NCBI RefSeq assembly: GCF_008298035.1 | Contig: NZ_CP042910.1 | Span: forward strand, 1,260,001-1,324,000 | Direction of reading: 5' to 3' | DNA: 64,000 nucleotides | Source of the DNA: Gimesia maris | Lineage (GTDB): Bacteria; Planctomycetota; Planctomycetia; Planctomycetales; Planctomycetaceae | In this document: positions 37,031 to 44,536 of the stretch, in pieces | Numbering within the stretch: position 1 is the first letter of the stretch | Layout: each line of letters opens with the position of its first letter | Translations under genes and position numbers: made by a program | The notes under the pieces: model-generated | Told to the model about the DNA's origin: nothing | The model's input: only the letters and a program-made list of their open reading frames with translations | Database searches by the model: none

Positions 37031-37514
37031 AACGTGTCTTACTGAAAAAACTGGACTTGACCCCGCCACGCCAACAGCGATAAGCGTTGTTTTGGGTCGC
37101 GCGCGTGCCCAGTTTACAGTGCACTGAAACACGGGCCACTTGTTCGCAGTCATCACTATAAAACAGCCCCTTTTTTCCAGATAAGCAGTTCGCAGAACAG
37201 CACCTGTTCCGAATGTATGCCTGCGGGTCGCCACACTTCGCAGTCTTTCACCCCGGAACCGCCACTGTTCACACCAGCATCGTCCCTGTATCAACGCAGA
37301 TCGCCACCCGATTCGGTTCATCCCCCCTTGACGCCCCCGCGCCTCTACAGAAAATAGTTCACCATGCAACGGTATCACAGTCACCAGACACCCCGGATAG
37401 AAAAGCAGATTGAACACTACAACAACGAACATAACTCAACGTCCTCTCATGCCGGTGGCACAGCTCGCTTGCCTGACGCTGCCCGAAAAACCAGTTCCCG
37501 CTCCTGATGCAGGG

Positions 37515-37565
37515 GTAAGCCCGAATATAATTCGGGCCGAGCGCAGCGAGCAGGAGGTCGCAGCT
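37515..37565 (+). repeat. B-family hairpin repeat, copy 1
   Basis: Stem cccgaat/attcggg with a short loop, followed by the tail gccgagcgcagcgagcagg and aggtcgcagct. The stem carries A-T pairs where other copies carry G-C, a compensatory change. Confidence 0.8.
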
Positions 37566-37755
37566 ACCACGCACCACCCGGAACCGGGATTCCTATATCC
37601 ATTCGGCACAGCCTCACAAGCCAGATCGTGGCTCACGGTTCCCTGACGTGATTCACCACAAATTATAAAGATCGGCTCCCACCCCCCGCAGATGAAAATC
37701 CTGCACCACTGGAAGTTCAAAAGGTGTCATTACTATTCACCGTAGAACATTCCAG

Positions 37756-37826
37756 ATTAGCCGCAGAGCGTTAGCTCCGGTTGTCTCCCGATCTGCAGAA
37801 ACCGCGACTAACGCTATACGACTCAT
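37756..37826 (+). repeat. A-family (REP-like) palindromic unit
   Basis: Left half attagccgcagagcgttag and right half accgcgactaacgctatacg are inverted relatives of each other around a short spacer. Same family as the REPs that flank the RAYT gene at 54.6-58.9 kb. Confidence 0.8.
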
Positions 37827-37836
37827 GTGAAAGAAA

Positions 37837-37882
37837 GGGTGCCCCCGGATGCAATCCGGGGTTGTCGCAGACAACAGGAAAC
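37837..37882 (+). repeat. B-family hairpin repeat, copy 2 (ttgtc variant)
   Basis: Same first stem (ccccggatgcaatccgggg), but the tail is replaced by a second small hairpin ttgtc-gca-gacaa followed by aggaaactg. Confidence 0.75.
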
Positions 37883-38025
37883 TGTCAGGGCAATCGCAGA
37901 TTAAAGTTTTATGTTACCGACCTGCCAAGGCGTAGGGGTGGTACCCATGTGTCCACCCGCCTGCCATGGTTCGCACCGGTTTCACCCCACATCGGGAACC
38001 GATGAACCACTCGAACTGGAATTTC

Positions 38026-38056
38026 CTACCACGAAAAACTCGAAATGACACGAAAG
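38026..38056 (+). repeat. Bracketing arm of the B-repeat units (single arm)
   Basis: Polypurine-rich arm beginning ctaccacgaaaaactcg and ending acacgaaag, matching the left arms at 39913 and 41039. No right arm is found nearby, so this unit is incomplete. Confidence 0.65.
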
Positions 38057-38064
38057 TAAAATCG

Positions 38065-38116
38065 GGTAAGCCCGGATGTAATCCGGGCCGAGCGGAGCGA
38101 GCAGGAGGTCGCAGCT
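38065..38116 (+). repeat. B-family hairpin repeat, copy 3
   Basis: Stem cccggat/atccggg, then gccgagcggagcgagcagg and aggtcgcagct; preceded by the ctaccacgaaa arm at 38026-38056. Confidence 0.8.
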
Positions 38117-38159
38117 GCCGCGTTCAATCAATCCCAGTCCGTCTCATCCGCAAAACCCA

Positions 38160-38230
38160 ATTAGCCGCAGAGCGTTTGCTCCGGTTGTCTCCCAGCCTGC
38201 AGAAACCGCGGCTAGCGCCGTACAGCTCAT
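38160..38230 (+). repeat. A-family (REP-like) palindromic unit
   Basis: Left half attagccgcagagcgtttg, spacer, right half accgcggctagcgccgtac. Lies between two B-family copies. Confidence 0.8.
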
Positions 38231-38240
38231 GCAAAAGAAA

Positions 38241-38293
38241 GGGTGCCACCGGATGCAATCCGGGGCGAGCAGAGCGAGCAGGAGGTCGCAGCT
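38241..38293 (+). repeat. B-family hairpin repeat, copy 4
   Basis: Stem accggat/atccggg followed by gcgagcagagcgagcagg and aggtcgcagct. The sequence after it (gttcaattcgaaac...cggcac) is shared with copy 5, so the conserved unit extends at least 50 bases beyond the hairpin. Confidence 0.8.
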
Positions 38294-38543
38294 GTAACGT
38301 TCAATTCGAAACAGGGCTGCCCCTGATCACTCGGCACGGACGGACATTCCCTCAAATCCAGAAATCTTAACATCATTTAGTTTTCAAAAATCGTCCGCTT
38401 CCCTGTCTCACGCCTGACAAATCTGCTTGCCGAGGCGTTTTGCGACCGGTACAATGACGCCACTCACCCAGGCCGGTCCGCAGGGAAACAACAACGACCG
38501 GCCAGACAGAACTACCGTCCCGCCCTTTTTGGAGTAGAACACG

Positions 38544-39887
38544 ATGCTCTCGATCCCCGGCTCACCACAACGACAGTGTGACGGCTCGCGCAGGCAGTTC
38601 CTCAAGATCGGCGGCCTGGCCCTGGGCGGACTTTCGCTTCCCCAGATCCTGCAGGCCGAAGCGCAAGTCGCAACGCCCGCCAGATCACTGGGGCACAAAG
38701 CCATCATCATGATCTTCCTGTCCGGCGGCCCTTCGCATCAGGATATGTACGACTTGAAGATGGACGCCCCCTCGGAAATTCGTGGCGAATTCCGTCCCAT
38801 CGACACGAACGTACCCGGCATCCAGATCTGCGAACACATGCCCCGCCTGGCGAAGATGATGGACAAGTTCGCCATCATCCGCTCATTGCATGGCTGCCCC
38901 GATCAGCATGCGTCCGATCTCTGCATGAGTGGCTGGCCCATCAATGGTGACGGTCGGCAGTCGGGTCATCCTTCCCTGGGCGCGGTTCTTTCTAAAGTGC
39001 AGGGCCCTGTCGACCGGGCAGTTCCCCCGTTCGTCGGTCTCAGCATCCCCAGTCGCCACGAACCGTACGGCAATCCCGGCTTCCCCGGTTTCCTGGGAAA
39101 ACCCCACGCCCCGATGCAGCCGACGGGCGAAGGCATGGACAACATGCGTCTGCAGGGCATCTCACTCGAGCGGCTCCGCGATCGCCAGGCATTGCTGAAC
39201 AGCTTTGACGCGTTCCGCAACTCCGCCGACAACGCTTACGAGGGACTGGACGCCTACTCGCAGCGGGCCTTCGATGTCCTCACTTCCAGCAAACTGGTCG
39301 AAGCCATGGATCTGGAAAAAGAAGATCCCGCGCTCCGCGACCGTTATGGCAGAGGCAATGACTCGCCCGCCTTCGGGGAAGACGCCGGCCCGCACTGGCT
39401 GGATCAGTTCCTGATGGCTCGTCGCCTGGTCGAAGCAGGCGTCCGTTGTGTCACGCTCTCGTTCGGCAGCTGGGATCGGCATCATTCCAACTTCGCCCGC
39501 CTGCCTCTGCAACTGAATAAACTCGATCAGGGCATCACCGCTCTCGTTGAAGATCTGCACAACCGCGGACTGCAGGATGACGTCAGCGTGATCGCCTGGG
39601 GCGAATTCGGACGCACGCCCCGCATCAACGACAACGCAGGCCGCGATCACTGGCCGCAAGCCTCCTGTGCACTGCTCGCCGGTGGCGGCATGCGGATGGG
39701 GCAGGTCATCGGTTCCACCAACCGACTCGGCGAAGTCCCCCAGGACCGCCCTTTGCATTATCAGAACGTCTTCGCCACGCTTTACCGCCAGTTGGGCATC
39801 GACCCCATGACGACCACCGTCCCCGACTTCGCCGGCCGCCCGCATTACATGCTCGACATCCGCGAACCGATCGACGAGTTGATCTGA
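38544..39887 (+). CDS. DUF1501 family exported protein (second copy in window)
   Basis: The 447-residue protein has a twin-arginine signal ([15 protein letters not shown]). Family blocks are [61 protein letters not shown] and [23 protein letters not shown], matching the sulfatase-like DUF1501 fold. It differs clearly from the DUF1501 protein at 7143, so it is a distinct paralogue. It stands alone between repeat-filled spacers and has no DUF1549 partner here. Its codon use is C/G-rich like the surrounding 31-48 kb. Confidence 0.95.
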   Translation: MLSIPGSPQRQCDGSRRQFLKIGGLALGGLSLPQILQAEAQVATPARSLGHKAIIMIFLSGGPSHQDMYDLKMDAPSEIRGEFRPIDTNVPGIQICEHMPRLAKMMDKFAIIRSLHGCPDQHASDLCMSGWPINGDGRQSGHPSLGAVLSKVQGPVDRAVPPFVGLSIPSRHEPYGNPGFPGFLGKPHAPMQPTGEGMDNMRLQGISLERLRDRQALLNSFDAFRNSADNAYEGLDAYSQRAFDVLTSSKLVEAMDLEKEDPALRDRYGRGNDSPAFGEDAGPHWLDQFLMARRLVEAGVRCVTLSFGSWDRHHSNFARLPLQLNKLDQGITALVEDLHNRGLQDDVSVIAWGEFGRTPRINDNAGRDHWPQASCALLAGGGMRMGQVIGSTNRLGEVPQDRPLHYQNVFATLYRQLGIDPMTTTVPDFAGRPHYMLDIREPIDELI

Positions 39888-39950
39888 CGGTCTCCCGACT
39901 TTCCTGTTTTTACTACCACGAAAAACACAAAACGACACGAAAGCCAGACA

Positions 39951-40005
39951 GTGGGTGACCCCGGATGTAATCCGGGGCGAGCGGAGCGAGCAGGAGGTCG
40001 CAGCT
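39951..40005 (+). repeat. B-family hairpin repeat, copy 5
   Basis: Stem ccccggat/atccgggg, then gcgagcggagcgagcagg and aggtcgcagct, followed by the same gttcaattcgaaac stretch as copy 4. Confidence 0.8.
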
Positions 40006-40061
40006 ATTACGTTCAATTCGAAACGGGGCTGCTACTATACTCGGCACGGCCAAACGAAATC

Positions 40062-40093
40062 GCAGAAACTGCGGCTAACGCCGTACGGCTCAT
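40062..40093 (+). repeat. A-family REP right half
   Basis: Isolated right half (actgcggctaacgccgtacg) without a matching left half, inside the bracketed repeat unit. Confidence 0.65.
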
Positions 40094-40105
40094 GTGAAAG
40101 AAAAT

Positions 40106-40153
40106 CGGGTCGTCCCGGATGCAATCCGGCCTTATCGCAGACAACAGAAACTG
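40106..40153 (+). repeat. B-family hairpin repeat, copy 6 (ttgtc-type variant)
   Basis: First stem cccggatgcaatccgg, then a decayed version of the second hairpin (ttatcgcagacaa), followed by cagaaactg. Resembles copy 2. Confidence 0.7.
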
Positions 40154-40353
40154 GCAGCGAATCAATGCATTTCGTGTATTTTCGTGCCTTTCGTGGTAGA
40201 AAAATAATTAGTCCGCCTCTTGTCAGTAAAACGCCAGAATGTCGCAGAAAAGTTTTCCAGATTTCGTTAACCCTTGTGGTGATCGGATTGTTAAACTGGA
40301 GTCGGTTGTTTATCCCCTTCAGATCAACTCACTTCAAGAAAGTGGTTCCGCTC

Positions 40354-40989
40354 ATGTTGAAACATGTTTCCTGCTTCTGTCTCGCTTTGACATTACTGAT
40401 TCCCGCTCTGCTCCAGGCGGAGAAAAATTCGGACATCAAACCGGTACTGGGTAAGACCGGTGAACCGACGGCTGTTGACTCCTTTGACAAACCCAAACTC
40501 AGCAAACAATGGGCCGCTGCGAAGGGAGAGTGGACGGTTTCGGACGGCGTGCTGACCGGCAAGGAACTGAAAGCCGATAAACACGCGGCTGTTTTGACCT
40601 GGAAGCTGCCACATCGTAATTCGATTATCCGTTGTTCGTTCCAGTTGAAAGACGCCGACTTTTTTCATCTGAGCCTGAATCATCCCAAAGGGCATCTGTT
40701 TCGCGTCATCCTCGACGAATCAGGCATGACGCTGCGGACCGATAAAAACAAGAAAGACCCCAAGTCGAAACCGATCACCCTGGCACAGGCCAAAGGCACT
40801 CTGGAACCGGGCAAGTGGTACACACTGCAACTGGAAATGCAGGGAGATCGAGTCATTGCCCAACTGGACAATGGTTTAAACGTGGAAGGTCGGCACCCTT
40901 CACTCGACGTCAACAAAACCGGCTACCGCTTCATCATGAAAGGCAACACACTGTTACTGGATGACATGACCGCCTGGAACCTGGAGTAA
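40354..40989 (+). CDS. Secreted DUF1080/LamG-like protein
   Basis: The protein has 211 residues from the ATG at 40354. The frame is open to 39955, but the upstream part only translates repeats. A signal peptide (CLALTLLIPALLQAEK) precedes a concanavalin-like jelly roll: VDSFDKPKLSKQWAAAKGEWTVSDGVLTGKE, NSIIRCSFQLKDADFFHLSLN, GKWYTLQLEMQGDRVIAQLDN and ending NTLLLDDMTAWNLE. This is the pattern of DUF1080 (3-keto-disaccharide hydrolase-like) domains, frequent in planctomycetes and presumed to bind or cut sugars; activity is unproven. Confidence 0.85.
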   Translation: MLKHVSCFCLALTLLIPALLQAEKNSDIKPVLGKTGEPTAVDSFDKPKLSKQWAAAKGEWTVSDGVLTGKELKADKHAAVLTWKLPHRNSIIRCSFQLKDADFFHLSLNHPKGHLFRVILDESGMTLRTDKNKKDPKSKPITLAQAKGTLEPGKWYTLQLEMQGDRVIAQLDNGLNVEGRHPSLDVNKTGYRFIMKGNTLLLDDMTAWNLE

Positions 40990-41079
40990 CTGATCCACAC
41001 CACAACGGGAGTGGCTGAATTTTTCGAATTTGAATTTTCTACCAAAAAAAAACACGAAACCACCCGAAAGAAAAATGTG

Positions 41080-41130
41080 AGTGGGCCCGAATGTAATTCG
41101 GGCCGAGCGGAGCGAGCAGGAGGTTGCAGA
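41080..41130 (+). repeat. B-family hairpin repeat, copy 7
   Basis: Stem cccgaat/attcggg followed by gccgagcggagcgagcagg and aggttgcag. Carries the A-T version of the stem. Confidence 0.8.
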
Positions 41131-41217
41131 TCTCGCGTTTCCTCCAGATCCGGGTTAAGTATAGATTCAACCGCAGTTAAAATGAGTCGCGCTTCCTCAC
41201 AAGCTCAAGTTCACACC

Positions 41218-41268
41218 GCCACCTCCTGTTGTCTGCGCCAACACCGAATTACATTCGGTGCCACCCGC
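41218..41268 (-). repeat. B-family hairpin repeat, copy 8 (ttgtc-type, inverted)
   Basis: On the minus strand it reads caccgaatgtaattcggtg, then a cagacaacagg tail. The stem has changed on both sides (cacc...ggtg) and keeps pairing. Confidence 0.75.
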
Positions 41269-41391
41269 CGCTTACTCTCCAGCGATTTTCCAATGTAGAC
41301 GTTCAGGCTCATCCCTTTCGTGTGTTTTCGTGTCTTGCGTGGTAGAAAATAGTCTACCGGGCCAAGCGAGCAGAATGTTTCAGAAAAGCAG

Positions 41392-42354
41392 TTACCGCGG
41401 CAAACTCTCCACCAGCCCGATGACCGCCCAGGTCGTCCCCCAATAGACGGCGGTCTCCTGGATGCTCGCTTTTCTCTTTTCCTTGGTTCCCCGCACAGGC
41501 CACGAACCATCGTCGCGTTGCGTGCTCACCAGAAACTGTTGCGCCCCTTTGATGGCAGGATCGTTTCGATCGACGCCTGCCGAGACGAGCGCGTATAAAG
41601 CCAGGCCCGTTCCCAGGGCATCGCTGTTGTCGGCGATCATCCAGCCCCAGCCGCCGTCCGGATGTTGCTGGCTGCGGAGCTGCTTCACCAACTGGTCCCG
41701 CACTTCGGTCTCTCCCGTCTGGACAGCCAGCAGTAAACGGACAGCATACCATTCGACACTATTACCTGGTGGAGTTGCCTGGATGAATTTCAGGGCGTTC
41801 GCTACCACAGGAACACGAGTTTCGTTTTTTCCCTCAGCGAGCAGCGCCAGCGTCAGCCACATGGTGGAAACAGCGTCTGTTTCGGCGGCGGGTCGTTTTT
41901 GAAACGGGAGCTGGCCGCCCGCTTTCCAGGAACCATCGGGCCGTTGTTCTTCCAGTAAAATCGCCGCCAGTTTCTTGCGGAGTTCTGTCTGTTCGGAGTC
42001 CGCTAAATTCGGATCGGGGCTCAACAGCAGCTGAGCCACACCTTCTTTATTGCCCAGACCGGTGATCTTCCCTTTGTCGTTTTCCGCAAGCGACTTGTCG
42101 ATCGACCACTGCCTCCATTCCGCCAGGCGCTCACTGACAGTAAAGCCACTCCGTTTCGCGGCCTGCAGGCTCCAGACCATGTTACCAACACGATGGCAGG
42201 TGACGCATTTCTTTTCTTCAATCCACCACAGCCCCTTTTCTTCAATGTAGGGAATGCCGCGCTGTACCGTTTCGCGAATCTGAACGGTCGTGGGCTGTGC
42301 GTCGGGCAGGGCGCCGATGGAAAGTGTCAACAGAATCGAGCTGAATGCAAACAT
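41392..42354 (-). CDS. Exported prenyltransferase/squalene-cyclase-like repeat protein with one heme motif
   Basis: The protein has 320 residues from the ATG at 42354; a TTG four codons upstream is unlikely. A signal peptide (FAFSSILLTLSIGALPDA) is followed by IPYIEEKGLWWIEEKKCVTCHRVGNMVWSL, with a single CXXCH heme site. Repeats of the alpha/alpha-toroid kind follow: LLEEQRPDGSWKAGGQLPF, VKQLRSQQHPDGGWGWM, QQFLVSTQRDDGSWPVRG. These QxxDGSW motifs are shared with terpene cyclases and protein prenyltransferases, but no catalytic DxDD is visible. A covalently bound heme on such a toroid is unusual outside planctomycetes. Confidence 0.85.
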   Translation of the reverse strand: MFAFSSILLTLSIGALPDAQPTTVQIRETVQRGIPYIEEKGLWWIEEKKCVTCHRVGNMVWSLQAAKRSGFTVSERLAEWRQWSIDKSLAENDKGKITGLGNKEGVAQLLLSPDPNLADSEQTELRKKLAAILLEEQRPDGSWKAGGQLPFQKRPAAETDAVSTMWLTLALLAEGKNETRVPVVANALKFIQATPPGNSVEWYAVRLLLAVQTGETEVRDQLVKQLRSQQHPDGGWGWMIADNSDALGTGLALYALVSAGVDRNDPAIKGAQQFLVSTQRDDGSWPVRGTKEKRKASIQETAVYWGTTWAVIGLVESLPR

Positions 42355-42549
42355 GGTGAGAGCCAATCCTTAATTGATGCGTTGGCAGAAAGAGAAAAGC
42401 AATCTTTTTGTTATGCTTATTATACAATGCTTCCCACCAGAATGACACTAGAGAATTACTGCTGGCATTCGTGTAAAAGAGAGAATCAGGCAGGGTACAA
42501 ACTTCCTGTACCTGAAAGGCATTAGAAGTCCCTTTTCAGCTGAGAAAAA

Positions 42550-43041
42550 TCAAGACAGGAGCGGAGGTTTTCCCACAGCGCGACGAGAATCAGTAACATT
42601 CCCCGAGTGGCTCATGGTGTGCAGAATCATCGACTGGAAACAATTACCGACAGTTTTACAAAACGGGTCCTTCACACAGTAGCTTGGCTTGTCCAGATCA
42701 TCTTCAGAAAGCTGATCCAGAAATGCCAGAGTATCCTGGCGGATTTCATCAAAGCGGGGACGTATCTCGTCGTATGCAGGATACTTTGACGGATCAGCAA
42801 CAGGAGTAGAGCCGTAGCCGAATAGATCTGTATATTCTGGGAAGCGATTCGGTTTTCCCTGAATCCACTCATCCAGTAGTACAGATTCGTTTACAATCAA
42901 ATGTCCCAGAACCCAGAGGGGGTGATTCCCGCCACGAGGCGTCGGTTCAACAAATGGAGTTTCTCGCATATCGTCGAGAAGTCTGCATGTCCAGTTTTTG
43001 CTCTCTTCCAGTCCGACTTTAATGAATTCGATTGTGTTCAT
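42550..43041 (-). CDS. DinB-like four-helix metalloprotein
   Basis: The 163-residue protein has three His in DinB spacing: one in HPLWVLGHLIVNES and two in MILHTMSHSGNV. DinB/YfiT proteins are metal-binding four-helix bundles, some of which are thiol (bacillithiol- or mycothiol-dependent) transferases. The substrate is unknown. An aaggaaaa ribosome site precedes the ATG at 43041. The gene is separate from the TetR gene upstream, 82 bases away. Confidence 0.88.
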   Translation of the reverse strand: MNTIEFIKVGLEESKNWTCRLLDDMRETPFVEPTPRGGNHPLWVLGHLIVNESVLLDEWIQGKPNRFPEYTDLFGYGSTPVADPSKYPAYDEIRPRFDEIRQDTLAFLDQLSEDDLDKPSYCVKDPFCKTVGNCFQSMILHTMSHSGNVTDSRRAVGKPPLLS

Positions 43042-43123
43042 GATTTGAATTGTTTTCCTTGGGAAATGACTAGCGTTTTCTGGAAAATCATGACCGTTGA
43101 TTGAACTTCATAAATATTGAAGC

Positions 43124-43696
43124 TTATACTTTCTTCTGAATCGGTAAATTCTTGCGACACGCGGAGAGAATCTGTCGCGCCAGGGCAGGGGACTTGACGG
43201 CCCGCGCCAGGGACAGGCCCCCAAAACAAAGCGCCAGCGTCGAGAGAATTTCCTGTCGCGAAAATTCGTTCTGTGAGCGGTCTTCGAATTGCGCGACCAT
43301 CCACTGGATGACTTCTTCGAACTGCGCTTTCGTTTCCTCATCGGCGCGGCCCAGATCGGACAGCAGAGGAGGGATCGAACAGCCCTCCTCCACATGCTCG
43401 CAATGTTTGCTCGACAGGTACCGCTGCATGATTTCGATCAGTTGCTCCGGAGTTTCGCTTTCGCTGAGCGCCCCGTCCATGGCTGCCTGGTCTTCAATGA
43501 ACGACTGCACCAGCGCTGCGCCCAGCACATCGGTTTTCGAATCGAAGTGCCCGTAAAACGCGCCCGAAGTCATCCCCGCTTCTTCCATGATCCCGTCCAC
43601 GCCACTCCCCACATAACCCTGACGCTTAAACATCCGCAGGGCGGCGTTCAGAATGTTTTTGCGGGAGCGGGTTTTACGGTCCGTGGGGGGCGTCAT
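43124..43696 (-). CDS. TetR family transcriptional regulator
   Basis: The 190-residue repressor has the N-terminal TetR helix-turn-helix RSRKNILNAALRMFKRQGYVGSGVDGIMEEAGMTSGAFYGHFDSK. The C-terminal ligand domain resembles the AcrR/TetR_C group (ALVQSFIEDQ, EEGCSIPPLLSDLGRAD with Cys). The start overlaps the cupin gene by 23 bases, so the two are translated from one message. The palindrome at 44207-44232, just upstream of the cupin gene, is the likely operator, giving autoregulation of the pair. Confidence 0.93.
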   Translation of the reverse strand: MTPPTDRKTRSRKNILNAALRMFKRQGYVGSGVDGIMEEAGMTSGAFYGHFDSKTDVLGAALVQSFIEDQAAMDGALSESETPEQLIEIMQRYLSSKHCEHVEEGCSIPPLLSDLGRADEETKAQFEEVIQWMVAQFEDRSQNEFSRQEILSTLALCFGGLSLARAVKSPALARQILSACRKNLPIQKKV

Positions 43697-44168
43697 GATC
43701 AGATTCTGCTTTCCAGGCTATCGGGTAATCCTCCAGGCGTTCGCCATCCTGAATGGTGCCGGTCACACAACTGTCGGCGCGGTACTGGATTACCAGATAG
43801 TATAACGGCTCTTCCGAATTGTTTCTCCAGACCCGGGGCACTTCCGGCGAAAGTCGGATGAAGAATCCCTCAGAGACGTCGAACACATCTGTGCCCGCCT
43901 GGAACTGTCCCTGCCCCTGAATCACGAAATAAATCTCATCGTTCTCCTTGTGCCGATGCACGAAAGGCATCTCACGACCCGCGGGCAACGTATTGATCGA
44001 CATCTCCAGCCCATCAGAATTCAGATACTTCCGCAGAAAATATTTTCCCCGCGTCGGCAGCGGCGTCTCGGGAGGCGACAGACGAAACCGCATCCAGCTC
44101 TCCATGGGCCCCGCTGCAAAACAGTCATATCCCTGGCCGTGTACGACCTCTTCACTCACTTGACTCAT
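43674..44168 (-). CDS. Cupin domain protein
   Basis: The protein has 164 residues, starting at the ATG at 44168 (agggaga ribosome site nine bases upstream). The cupin metal motif is PFVHRHKENDEIYFVIQGQGQF (His-X-His...Glu), and the second motif region GFFIRLSPEVPRVWRNNS has Arg in place of the usual His. The N- and C-termini lack other domains. It is the first gene of the cupin-TetR operon, so its product is probably an enzyme or sensor for the molecule the repressor recognises (inference). Confidence 0.88.
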   Translation of the reverse strand: MSQVSEEVVHGQGYDCFAAGPMESWMRFRLSPPETPLPTRGKYFLRKYLNSDGLEMSINTLPAGREMPFVHRHKENDEIYFVIQGQGQFQAGTDVFDVSEGFFIRLSPEVPRVWRNNSEEPLYYLVIQYRADSCVTGTIQDGERLEDYPIAWKAESDHDAPHGP

Positions 44169-44206
44169 CACGTTTCTCCCTGGAAATCAGATTGGAACTG
44201 TTAATG

Positions 44207-44232
44207 TAACGACCGTTATATAACGTTCGTTA
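44207..44232. promoter_or_regulatory. Near-perfect 26-bp palindrome, putative TetR operator
   Basis: Each arm reads taacga(a/c)cgtta around a central tata; only one symmetric pair of positions breaks the symmetry. It lies 38 bases upstream of the cupin start, a typical position for a TetR-family operator overlapping the promoter. Confidence 0.8.
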
Positions 44233-44536
44233 TATTAAGTCAATCCCGTTTTAGAATCCACACCATCCCTCCAGCCCCTGTAATCGGAAGGGGCGCGGGT
44301 GGGATTTCAGTGCATTCTGAATGGCATCTCCATCCAGAATGACATCACCGGTAGAAATCGACGATGATTCGCTATAATAAACGGATCTCACAGACAGGCT
44401 CTTGTTTGAGTCAGCGTCAGAAATTGGGTACACTGGTCGCTCTCTCTGTTGTGCATACGTCCGCCTGTCAGGAACCTGCATTAAAACGTCACGTTCGCAG
44501 ACAGTCCGGCTCCTTATAGAAAGCTGAAGTGATTCA

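Larger units (their letters stand above)
37031..38543. other. Long intergenic region with interspersed repeat families
   Basis: These 1.5 kb have no convincing gene. They hold copies of two repeat families: the hairpin family with stem cccggat/atccggg (B family, at 37515, 37837, 38065, 38241) and the REP-like family attagccgcag (A family, at 37756 and 38160). A polypurine-rich arm (ctaccacgaaa...) is also present at 38026-38056. Several short frames here read the repeats and should not be annotated as proteins. Confidence 0.8.
39913..40203. repeat. Bracketed repeat unit downstream of DUF1501
   Basis: Left arm at 39913-39943 (ctaccacgaaaaacac...) and inverted right arm at 40171-40203 (...tttcgtggtagaaaa) enclose B copy 5, half of an A-family REP and B copy 6. 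Confidence 0.7.
41039..41349. repeat. Bracketed repeat unit between two exported-protein genes
   Basis: Left arm 41039-41070 and inverted right arm 41315-41349 enclose B copy 7 (plus orientation) and B copy 8 (minus orientation). Same architecture as the unit at 39913-40203. Confidence 0.7.

Noticed and set aside
37515-38293. CRISPR array suggested by repeats at regular-looking distances
   Set aside because: The repeats are hairpins with variable spacing and orientation, mixed with a second family; no uniform spacers and no cas genes.
39955-40353. Upstream part of the long frame that ends with the DUF1080-like gene
   Set aside because: It only translates the repeat units (GERSEQEVAA, CNPALSQTT). 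The signal peptide at 40354 marks the true start.
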